A stretch of 12,139 bases of DNA from Firmicutes bacterium UBA1768 (GTDB lineage: Bacteria > Bacillota > Clostridia > Peptostreptococcales > Anaerovoracaceae). A program made the translations under genes and the position numbers. The stretch covers positions 1 to 12,139 of the forward strand of contig DCGW01000063.1 in the NCBI GenBank assembly GCA_002315335.1, given 5' to 3'. Every line of letters begins with the position of its first letter. Within the stretch, counting starts at the first letter, position 1. Under the pieces are notes generated by a model, which saw only the letters and a list, made by a program, of their open reading frames with translations, ran no database searches and was not told where the DNA came from. Positions 6,964-12,139 of the stretch are shown here, one piece after another.

Positions 6964-8586
6964 TCATTTCCCTCTTGCCACATGCCTCGGATACCATTTC
7001 TGAAACCATGTCGTAAATATGCCCATAAGGGCCGGAATAACGGAATTGATTGCACCAACAAAACTGCCAGCATCTGTCCGCATGATAAAATATGTCCATA
7101 TTGGCGTAAGCAGATAGAGAATTCCCCATGCTGCCGTCAGGATGCGGTTCGTTTTCATAAAGAGCGGATTTCGCAGTGCATCATCTCCGTTGTAATGATT
7201 CTTTGAATAATAGGCAGTAAGCGGTACTTTTGTAAAGCAGGAAAAGCACCACATCAGCCCAAACAGAAAATAGGATAAAGGCAGTATCAGAACAGGCGAT
7301 ATGCCCGCAAGCATGGCTATTGAACAGCCGCCCACGCCGAGACACGAAAGCTTATCATATGTAGTGGCTTTCGTCTGGTACATCAAAACCGGCATCAGTA
7401 CGCACGCCGCAATACTGATGAGGCTTCCCCAAAAGCCGTTTATTGCTGCCGCAATCCAGAAGACTATCCACGGAGTCAAAAGCAAAGTCATATTAGTTTT
7501 CGGTTCGTTTTCTGTCTCCTTTCTCGTGTCGGAAGCTCTCTGCCTCGCGCCAAAATAATCATCCCAGTGCAGCATCAGATTAAAATCACCCTCAACGGAG
7601 TATAAGTGCTTCATCAGTGCTTCGTCACCGGCGATTTCCCCACTGGCGATGGAACGCCATACGGAATAAGGTGTATTGATTTGTGTGGTAAAAGGCCCGG
7701 TTATGTCTTCCGTTACCTTACTGCCATCCTTCCCAAGAAGAATGCGATAAACTTTGCCGATATCGGTATAATTCATTTCCAGCACGACATCCTGCCCAGG
7801 CCATGCAGTCTTTTTGTACAATGCGGCCATCTGCCGGGTGAACACAAGGCTATCATCTTCTTTTTCGCCGGTTTTTCCTATTCCCCAGCTTGCATCTGCC
7901 ATGGCTTCAAACACATCTCGCGGGTATAGGTTTTCATTCAGTTTTTCCCAAATGCCATCACCGATACCGCCCGAAACATATTCTTTTCCGGCAAGTCTTA
8001 CATAGGAAAGATACTCGTCAGTTCGTCCTGACAGTTCTTTCACGCAGAACAATTCTCCCTGCCCGCAAAACAACGCAGTATAGCCTTCCCTTCCGCAGAG
8101 CCTATCAAACATGGTTGTCACGCAGTCGTAGTTGCCCTTTGCCGTATAAAAGCCGCAGGTTGAAATCACCACTGTCCGTTTCCCGCTCATATCATATCGT
8201 GAAGGATGTCCGCCGCTTTCCGCCTCCGCATTCATAAACGGAAGTGTCATAGGGAGCTGACGGTCTATCAGATTTTTCAACTGTCCGGGCAGTCCAAAAT
8301 AGTATAAAGGGAAGCTCCATATCGTAAGATCAGCCCAGAGAAGTTTCTCAATCACCGCGTGCATATCGTCACGGATGCAGCATTCTCCGGGAGTCTTGTT
8401 CCAACAGGAAAAACATCCGAGACAGGGCTTGATATTAAGCTTGCTGATTTCAAGTGTCTCTATCTTCGTTTTTTGATTGTCGTTTCCTTCTTCACACGTG
8501 GATATCCCGTCAAGAAAAGCCCGCGTCAGCCGGAAAGTATTGCTTTTTTCGCCCTTGGGGCTTCCGTTAATCACCAGAATATTCAT
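6964..8586 (-). CDS. FMN/Fe-S oxidoreductase-SCP2-membrane fusion protein
   Basis: A 540-residue protein with three parts. Residues 1-220 are a flavodoxin-fold NAD(P)H/FMN oxidoreductase: GSPKGEKSNT (8-17) is the FMN phosphate loop, and C55-x2-C58-x2-C61-x7-C69 matches the compact cysteine motif of iron-sulfur flavoproteins (Isf). SFPLYYFGLPGQLKNLIDR is typical of the family. Residues about 245-347 resemble an SCP2 sterol-carrier domain (VVLEMN, TPYSVWRSIASGEIAGDEALM, YSVEGD, LMLHWDDYFG). Residues about 366-528 contain 5-6 membrane helices of unrecognised family. ATG 8586 follows CTGGAG at 8 nt and overlaps the stop of a 29-codon ORF as ATGA. A membrane-tethered redox protein acting on a hydrophobic substrate is an inference. 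Ordinary family members are about 180-220 residues. Confidence 0.85.
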   Translation of the reverse strand: MNILVINGSPKGEKSNTFRLTRAFLDGISTCEEGNDNQKTKIETLEISKLNIKPCLGCFSCWNKTPGECCIRDDMHAVIEKLLWADLTIWSFPLYYFGLPGQLKNLIDRQLPMTLPFMNAEAESGGHPSRYDMSGKRTVVISTCGFYTAKGNYDCVTTMFDRLCGREGYTALFCGQGELFCVKELSGRTDEYLSYVRLAGKEYVSGGIGDGIWEKLNENLYPRDVFEAMADASWGIGKTGEKEDDSLVFTRQMAALYKKTAWPGQDVVLEMNYTDIGKVYRILLGKDGSKVTEDITGPFTTQINTPYSVWRSIASGEIAGDEALMKHLYSVEGDFNLMLHWDDYFGARQRASDTRKETENEPKTNMTLLLTPWIVFWIAAAINGFWGSLISIAACVLMPVLMYQTKATTYDKLSCLGVGGCSIAMLAGISPVLILPLSYFLFGLMWCFSCFTKVPLTAYYSKNHYNGDDALRNPLFMKTNRILTAAWGILYLLTPIWTYFIMRTDAGSFVGAINSVIPALMGIFTTWFQKWYPRHVARGK

Positions 8587-8672
8587 TGTGCATTCTCCAG
8601 TTCTTCAAAGCAGTGCTTAGCCCAATCAATATGCATCTGAAGGCTTCTTCTGCCAAAATCTACGGTCAGCAT
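8583..8672 (-). CDS. 29-residue ORF coupled to the flavoprotein gene
   Basis: ATG 8672 has AAAGGA (8684-8679) 6 nt upstream. The product is MLTVDFGRRSLQ followed by an amphipathic helix MHIDWAKHCFEELENAQ. Its TGA (8585-8583) overlaps the flavoprotein ATG (8586-8584) as ATGA, the usual arrangement for translational coupling. It is the first ORF after a strong, operator-bearing promoter. It could be a leader peptide, or the remnant C-terminus of a lost regulator or other protein. I recognise no family. Confidence 0.45.
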   Translation of the reverse strand: MLTVDFGRRSLQMHIDWAKHCFEELENAQ

Positions 8673-8698
8673 AACGTATCCTTTCACAAAACAGTTTG

Positions 8699-8738
8699 TA
8701 TTCCACTTGTGGAATATTATGGTTCACTTGTGGAATAT
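8699..8738 (-). promoter_or_regulatory. Twin operator-like sites in the flavoprotein promoter
   Basis: TATTCCACTTGTGGAATA (8699-8716, + strand) is an 18-bp palindrome with perfect 8-bp arms around TT. A second site sharing CACTTGTGGAATA has its centre at 8728-8729, 21 bp (two helical turns) from the first centre at 8707-8708. The second site lies in the -35/-10 spacer. The first abuts the -10 and covers the predicted transcription start. This placement suits a dimeric repressor. No regulator gene is adjacent. Confidence 0.65.
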
Positions 8739-8744
8739 TGTCAA
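8716..8744 (-). promoter_or_regulatory. Strong sigma-A promoter for 29-aa ORF and flavoprotein
   Basis: On the - strand a perfect TTGACA (8744-8739) and CATAAT (8721-8716, one mismatch) have the ideal 17-nt spacer. Transcription should start near 8709, inside the palindrome, giving a leader of about 37 nt before ATG 8672. Confidence 0.8.
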
Positions 8745-8902
8745 GCTCCCCTGCATGAAAAGAATTGAGGCACGGATTACTGATTAATTCAAATATGCAA
8801 GTGCCAGCATTCTCAATACTAATATCGTGTAAAATTCGGTGTAATTCGTTGAAGAATTTTGGGAAAAAGTATGTTTCTCATATTAAATATGCAGGAAGTT
8901 TA

Positions 8903-8931
8903 TTTACACCCAACCAATTACTTAATATAAT
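8903..8931 (+). promoter_or_regulatory. Strong sigma-A promoter for the EamA transporter
   Basis: TTTACA (8903-8908) and a perfect TATAAT (8926-8931) are 17 nt apart. The start would be near 8938, about 68 nt before ATG 9006. It diverges from the flavoprotein promoter about 160 bp away. Confidence 0.8.
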
Positions 8932-9005
8932 GTATACAACAACAAACAGTTCAAACGATTTCTATCGAACACAAATACTATCCATAAAGGAGACTATGAC
9001 CAATT

Positions 9006-10076
9006 ATGAATCAAAAGCTACTATCATTTGCAGGACCTGTTCTGGTGCTGTTTGCAGCTGCAATGTGGGGAACTGTCGGGATATTCACAAAACAACTTTA
9101 TTCTTATGGCTTTTCACCTATCCAGATTAGCTTTTTCAGGGTTTTTGTTTCAACTATTATTATTTTTCCATATATGTTTATTCGACACCCAAAGGATATG
9201 AAGATTCGCTCAAAAAAGGATTTGCTTTTCTTTCTGGTATCAGGAACCTTTGGCTTAGCGCTTACATATACTACGTATTTCATGACAATTCAGGTCTCAA
9301 CCTTGTCAATAGCTGCAGTCATGTTGTATTCCGCGCCTATTATCGTCACCATTTTGGCTGCTATTCTTTTTAAAGAAAAGCTTACCATCACAAAACTATT
9401 GTCAATTGTTCTGTCTTTTACAGGCTGTATAGTCATGTCAGGTATACTCGGAGGAGCTGTCGTTACTTTATCATTTGTAGGCATTCTCATCGGCTTTACT
9501 TCCGGATTGGGATATGCACTTTACAGTATAGGAAGCAGATATGCACTTAAGGTTTACAGCACCTATGCTGTTTCAGCATATACTTTCGCTTTTGCGACAA
9601 TAGGACTTCTGCCTTTTATCAATATTAAGGCTACTGCAAATTTGCTGGTTGCAAATCCTCCGGCAGTTTTGGCTATATTAGAAATGGGCATTATGTGTAC
9701 ATTAGTGCCATTTACTATTTATGTTATTGCATTGACCTATGTTGAAGTGAGCAAGGCTTCAATAATATCTATTATCGAGCCTGTTGTTGCAACCTTGGTG
9801 GGAGTAATAATGTTTAATGAAGTCGTTACCAGCAATGTAATTATTTCAATTGCAATCATCCTCGCTTCTGTTGTCGTTGCAAATGTGGACTTCAAAAGAA
9901 AGAGTGAAACTGAAGAATATAAGATTAAAGGCACGCGCAGCGCTCAGATTTCTGTCGGCAGACAGGCTGAAAGACTTTTTTCTGAAAGATATTCCAAGCG
10001 CAACGAAAAGAAAATTGAGGTTGAGCAGGCCTTTGTAGAAGCAAATCATAAGGAGCAGCCTAAGGATGGTCGTTAA
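9006..10076 (+). CDS. EamA/DMT-family transporter with long C-terminal tail
   Basis: A 356-residue inner-membrane transporter of the drug/metabolite superfamily, which mostly exports small metabolites. It has ten predicted helices in two EamA repeats. The first spans about 10-144 (AAMWGTVGIFTK near the start, MLYSAPIIVTILAAILFKEKLT at the repeat end). The second spans about 155-292 (SIIEPVVATLVGVIMFNEV). The substrate cannot be read from sequence. The last 60 or so residues form a highly charged tail (from FKRKSETEEY to NHKEQPKDGR) absent from typical ~300-residue relatives. ATG 9006 is the only good in-frame start. AAAGGAGA (8986-8993) is rather far at 12 nt, and the closer ATG 8996 is out of frame. 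It is monocistronic, with its own promoter and terminator. Confidence 0.9.
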   Translation: MNQKLLSFAGPVLVLFAAAMWGTVGIFTKQLYSYGFSPIQISFFRVFVSTIIIFPYMFIRHPKDMKIRSKKDLLFFLVSGTFGLALTYTTYFMTIQVSTLSIAAVMLYSAPIIVTILAAILFKEKLTITKLLSIVLSFTGCIVMSGILGGAVVTLSFVGILIGFTSGLGYALYSIGSRYALKVYSTYAVSAYTFAFATIGLLPFINIKATANLLVANPPAVLAILEMGIMCTLVPFTIYVIALTYVEVSKASIISIIEPVVATLVGVIMFNEVVTSNVIISIAIILASVVVANVDFKRKSETEEYKIKGTRSAQISVGRQAERLFSERYSKRNEKKIEVEQAFVEANHKEQPKDGR

Positions 10077-10132
10077 AGCAACTTACGTTACTAATCTTTA
10101 AGTGCTTGCAATAGAATTAATTTTCATAAGAG

Positions 10133-10168
10133 AAACTCTCTGCGATACAACAGAGAGTTTTTCTTTTT
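10133..10168 (+). terminator. Rho-independent terminator of the EamA gene
   Basis: AAACTCTCTG (10133-10142) and CAGAGAGTTT (10151-10160) form a perfect 10-bp stem with an 8-nt loop, followed by TTCTTTTT. It points along + and lies about 56 nt after the transporter stop. Confidence 0.9.
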
Positions 10169-10317
10169 GAGAACACTAAGTTTTCAAGGTGTACTCTTAA
10201 AAGATTAAAGACAGAGTCAAAAACACAAGATTATCGTGATGATCTAACAGCATTCATCCGGTTCCCAAAACTCTCTGGACCTTATTCTTCAGTCCATTAA
10301 CAATCTTCACACTATAA

Positions 10318-10343
10318 AAGAGCACCGCTTACGCAGTGCTCTT
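10318..10343 (+). terminator. Possible weak terminator hairpin
   Basis: AAGAGCAC (10318-10325) and GTGCTCTT (10336-10343) form a perfect 8-bp stem with a 10-nt loop. Only a short T-rich segment (ATTCT) follows on +, and the A-rich 5' flank (ATAAAAG) gives a T-run on the - strand. It may stop transcripts of the toxin-antitoxin unit arriving from the right. Confidence 0.45.
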
Positions 10344-10390
10344 ATTCTGACGGTTTATTCTTTTGGGGGAAAATAAACTCGATCAAAGAG

Positions 10391-10494
10391 TTTACCTTAA
10401 GGATATAAACAGCCCGTACGATATCGGCTATCCCATAACCCGCCCTGGAAACGATAAAACGGCAGCAGACTTCATTTCAAAATCTACTGCCTGA
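10391..10494 (+). repeat. NSPYDI element, copy 1 (decayed)
   Basis: TTTACCTTA..GATA.AAACAGCCCG and the following bases, to about 10460, match 11198-11275 with few differences. The frame reads DINSPYDIGYPITRPGNDKTAADFISKSTA followed by TGA (10492-10494). The codon matching the ATG of the other copy is AAG (10399-10401), so it is no longer a complete gene. The two copies flank the toxin-antitoxin scar about 807 bp apart. Confidence 0.7.
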
Positions 10495-10577
10495 TTTGGA
10501 TTGATAATAATTTTTTGATATTAAACAAGGGACTGGGATCAAATTGATGTTCTTGGTTTCAAACAATCTATTTAAAC

Positions 10578-10804
10578 TCATGGGTTTGCTTCCAGTATGA
10601 TATCAATCATCTCCCTTGGTGTTACAACAAAAGGCTTTGCCGGAAAATGCCTTATGTTTCCAGTAACAAGAAATGCATCCTCTGTTTTTCGAGCGGTACT
10701 ATCGTTCCCGCTACAGCCAGGTCCATCACCTGTCCCGGCACAGAAGAACGCTTCAGCATTGAAGATATTACAACATTCGTGTCTATTACCGCATAATAAG
10801 TCAT
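10578..10804 (-). pseudogene. PIN-domain toxin with internal deletion and frameshift
   Basis: ATG 10804 overlaps the antitoxin stop as ATGA. The first 38 codons read MTYYAVIDTNVVISSMLKRSSVPG..VMDLAVAGTIVPL, the N-terminus of a COG1569-type PIN toxin including the first catalytic aspartate D8. From about 10688 the sequence is its C-terminus, KTEDAFLVTGNIRHFPAK..VVTPREMIDIILE, but in another frame. The original frame ends after 12 unrelated residues at TAA 10654-10652. Family members are about 140 residues, so roughly 65 central residues, including further catalytic acids, are missing at a junction near 10689-10691. PIN toxins are RNases. This copy should be inactive. Confidence 0.85.
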
Positions 10805-11094
10805 TTACTCTCTTTGCGCTCCTTCCTGTATCTTGCAATTTCTGCATTGATTTCATCTAAAGTCATTTCAGAATTTCCATTTTCCTCAGAAGTGCTGCGC
10901 ATGCTATTCAATGCTGCCATTGCACGATCTCTGTTGCTGTCGTTTTTTACCTCAAAAGGAATACCATTAACAGCAATGCTTTTCTTTAAGAACATTCTAA
11001 CCGCTGTTGAGAGATCTATACCCAGTTGATCATATACCATTGTTGCCTGAGCTTTTAAATCATCATCGACTCTTATTTGTAGTGTATTTGCCAT
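10801..11094 (-). CDS. RelB/DinJ-family antitoxin
   Basis: A 97-residue antitoxin. ATG 11094 (MANTLQIRVDDDLKAQA) is chosen for the canonical ribbon-helix-helix start and the AGAGGTG site upstream. ATG 11100 lies too close to that site. Residues 1-45 form the DNA-binding ribbon-helix-helix (TLQIRVDDDLK, LGIDLSTAVRMFLKKSIAVNGIPFEV). The C-terminus (EMTLDEINAEIARYRKERK) is the toxin-binding helix expected of the family. It autoregulates and neutralises the toxin encoded next. That toxin gene overlaps by 4 nt but is broken, so the antitoxin is orphaned. Confidence 0.9.
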   Translation of the reverse strand: MANTLQIRVDDDLKAQATMVYDQLGIDLSTAVRMFLKKSIAVNGIPFEVKNDSNRDRAMAALNSMRSTSEENGNSEMTLDEINAEIARYRKERKESK

Positions 11095-11108
11095 GTTCAT
11101 CACCTCTA

Positions 11109-11142
11109 TTGACATTGTAATTACAAATAATGTGTTTGTCAA
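11109..11142 (-). promoter_or_regulatory. Antitoxin promoter with palindromic operator
   Basis: On the - strand a perfect TTGACA (11142-11137) and TACAAT (11119-11114, one mismatch) are 17 nt apart, giving a leader of only about 13 nt. The perfect palindrome TTGTAATTACAA (11115-11126) overlaps the -10. The outer TTGACA/TGTCAA pair (11109-11114 and 11137-11142) extends the symmetry. The placement fits autorepression by the RelB/DinJ protein. Confidence 0.8.
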
Positions 11143-11205
11143 TACGAAAGTGTGACCAGCTAAAAACACATTCCTTCCATGGATCCAATTTGAGAGGTTT
11201 ACCTT

Positions 11206-11313
11206 ATGGATACAAACAGCCCGTACGATATCGACCATCCCATAATCCGCCTGAAAAACGAGAAAAAACCGCCGCAGAAACACCTCTGCAGTAGTCAGAA
11301 AAATATGTATTAG
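11206..11313 (+). CDS. Small NSPYDI-element ORF (copy 2)
   Basis: ATG 11206 follows GAGAGG (11192-11197) at 8 nt. The 35-residue frame begins MDTNSPYDIDHPIIRLKNEK and ends at TAG 11311-11313, overlapping the convergent Fic stop by 3 nt. The surrounding DNA (about 11190-11275) is a diverged duplicate of 10383-10460. The two peptides agree over NSPYDI..PI.R..N.K. After that, a run of six A (two more than copy 1 implies) puts copy 2 out of the shared frame, which would have continued KTAAETPLQ. It may be a decaying member of a small-protein family I do not recognise. Confidence 0.4.
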   Translation: MDTNSPYDIDHPIIRLKNEKKPPQKHLCSSQKNMY

Positions 11314-11939
11314 CGTTGAAAATCTTGGTTTTCAATAATTTTTTCATAAGAAAAAGTATTATAGCCTTCGAAATAATAACTAACATCAATACCTTTCATG
11401 TAGACTTCTCTATCGTTAATCTTATCAGTCAATGCATGCTTTAATAAATGCCTGATTTCCAGATTGTTAATTGGACTCCTTTCCATAGCTGATAGATAGT
11501 TCTCTTTGTCTATGAGGCTCCAGTCGACAACTAGTTTTAATTCTTTTTTCATGATTTGATCAAGCCATATGCGAGCGGCGCGTCCATTTCCTTCCCTAAA
11601 AGGATGGGCAACATTCATCTCGACATACTTTTCTACTATTTGGTCAAAAGACTCTTGCGGCATGTTGGAAATATAGTTTAATGCTGCCTCTAAATACATC
11701 GTTGGTGCAAAACGGAATCCGCCCTTAGAAATATTAACATTCCTTGTTTTTCCAGCAAAATCATAAACATCTTGGAAAAGGTATTCATGTATATTTTGAA
11801 GTCCTTTATATGTACCAACTTCAAAAGAAGACAGTATATTGTTTTCAAATAATTCTACTGCTCTCTTTTTTGATAGTTGTTCTTCAACCCTGGCCAATTC
11901 AGCGCTGTTTGTAATACCAAGCATATTTTCTAAAGCCAT
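11310..11939 (-). CDS. fic: Class III Fic AMP-transferase
   Basis: A 209-residue Fic protein. It transfers AMP from ATP to hydroxyl side chains of target proteins, and some members also remove it. The catalytic motif HPFREGNGRAAR (112-123) matches HxFx(D/E)GNGRxxR with H112. The flap region FAGKTRNVNISKGGFRFAP (61-79) is present. The C-terminal S187-YYF-E191-G192 matches the (S/T)xxxE(G/N) inhibitory helix of class III enzymes. Overall it strongly resembles the Enterococcus faecalis Fic type (LGI...ELARVEE start, ALTDKINDREVYMKGID end). ATG 11939 has AAAGGA at about 8 nt and gives the usual family length. The longer frame from TTG 11984 lacks a ribosome binding site. No separate antitoxin is needed, because inhibition is built in. 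Confidence 0.93.
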   Translation of the reverse strand: MALENMLGITNSAELARVEEQLSKKRAVELFENNILSSFEVGTYKGLQNIHEYLFQDVYDFAGKTRNVNISKGGFRFAPTMYLEAALNYISNMPQESFDQIVEKYVEMNVAHPFREGNGRAARIWLDQIMKKELKLVVDWSLIDKENYLSAMERSPINNLEIRHLLKHALTDKINDREVYMKGIDVSYYFEGYNTFSYEKIIENQDFQR

Positions 11940-12139
11940 AACATTTTTCCTTTCACCAATTTTTATACTGTAGCCTCTAATCAACTCTTTTACTGTTTCT
12001 TGCTTATTGTCCAGACTATTTAGCCATTCTATTATATCCTGGTCTTCATCAGAAAAATATCTATGTCCTCAAGCAAGAATGGCTTTTATTAATTTTCCGG
12101 CGAGCTTGCCTATCTCCCTCGTTTCAATCTTTTCAGAAC
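11940..12139 (-). pseudogene. Broken ORF in frame upstream of fic
   Basis: The frame runs in from the right edge, reads SEKIETREIGKLAGKLIKAILA, meets TGA at 12071-12069, then continues as GHRYFSDEDQDIIEWLNSLD.KQETVKELIRGYSI into the Fic frame with no stop. No ATG or GTG lies between the TGA and the Fic start. The only candidate is TTG 11984, which has no ribosome binding site. The helical, charged segment after the TGA resembles short DNA-binding or mobilisation-associated proteins, but I do not recognise a family. It looks like a disrupted upstream gene whose own stop codon has been lost. Confidence 0.4.

Larger units (their letters stand above)
10082..10577. other. Intergenic region between EamA gene and toxin remnant
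   Basis: No intact gene is seen. It holds the EamA terminator (10133-10168), a second hairpin (10318-10343) and a decayed copy of the NSPYDI element (10391-10494). The remaining sequence is AT-rich with stops in all frames. Confidence 0.65.

Noticed and set aside
8765..9130. 121-codon + strand ORF overlapping the EamA start, including ATG 8996
   Set aside because: It reads the EamA gene in the wrong frame and gives a low-complexity product. The EamA frame has clear family motifs.
10578..10856. 92-codon - strand ORF as a stand-alone protein
   Set aside because: Only its last ~34 residues are PIN-like. The first part is the out-of-frame reading of the antitoxin end and the toxin N-terminus.
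12069..12071. TGA as a recoded sense codon (Trp or Gly)
   Set aside because: Other genes in the window (RelB antitoxin, the 29-codon ORF) use TGA as a normal stop, and no selenocysteine context or signal is seen.

Overview
The window looks like an accessory stretch of a low-GC Gram-positive chromosome, most likely a gut-type member of the Clostridia. The reasons are AT-rich coding sequence, strong AGGAGG-type ribosome binding sites, sigma-A-like promoters, a RsbU/SpoIIE-type phosphatase, a GLUG-repeat secreted protein with a Gram-positive signal peptide, and proteins most like those I know from Lachnospiraceae, Ruminococcaceae and Enterococcus. The taxon is an inference. No rRNA, tRNA, insertion sequence or CRISPR array was found.

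Left part (1-1255): a graveyard of Rpn-family (PD-(D/E)XK recombination-promoting nuclease) fragments. It holds two consecutive C-terminal tails, the second broken by an in-frame TAG, and two copies of an internal PE.(L/S)(K/R)PLF motif. Between them lie a terminator, a C-rich block with a 21-bp direct repeat and G-quadruplex potential on the - strand, and two copies of a 12-16 bp stem hairpin repeat.

Middle (1256-3914): two independent + strand genes, an orphan six-helix membrane protein and a 7TM-PAS-coiled coil-PP2C phosphatase. They end at a bidirectional terminator shared with the convergent gene on the right.

3943-6768: a large secreted GLUG-repeat surface protein on the - strand. Its upstream region contains a (CAGA)12.75 tetranucleotide tract. 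The tract lies inside a previously unlisted 51-codon leader ORF with its own good ribosome binding site. Adding or losing one repeat would change where leader translation ends relative to the surface-protein start. This looks like a phase-variation device and is the most interesting item in the window.

6964-8744: a 540-residue fusion on the - strand, made of an Isf-like FMN oxidoreductase with a CX2CX2CX7C motif, an SCP2-like domain and a multi-helix membrane domain. It is preceded by a 29-codon ORF overlapping its start as ATGA, and by a strong promoter carrying two palindromic operator-like sites centred 21 bp apart. It diverges from a DMT/EamA exporter (9006-10076) that has its own consensus promoter.

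Right part (10082-12139): a toxin-antitoxin scar. An intact RelB/DinJ antitoxin with a consensus, palindrome-bearing promoter overlaps a PIN toxin gene whose middle is deleted and frameshifted. The scar is flanked by two diverged copies of a roughly 85-bp element encoding an NSPYDI..PI.R peptide. Beyond it is an intact class III Fic AMP-transferase with a C-terminal inhibitory motif, preceded in the same frame by a broken ORF that runs off the edge.
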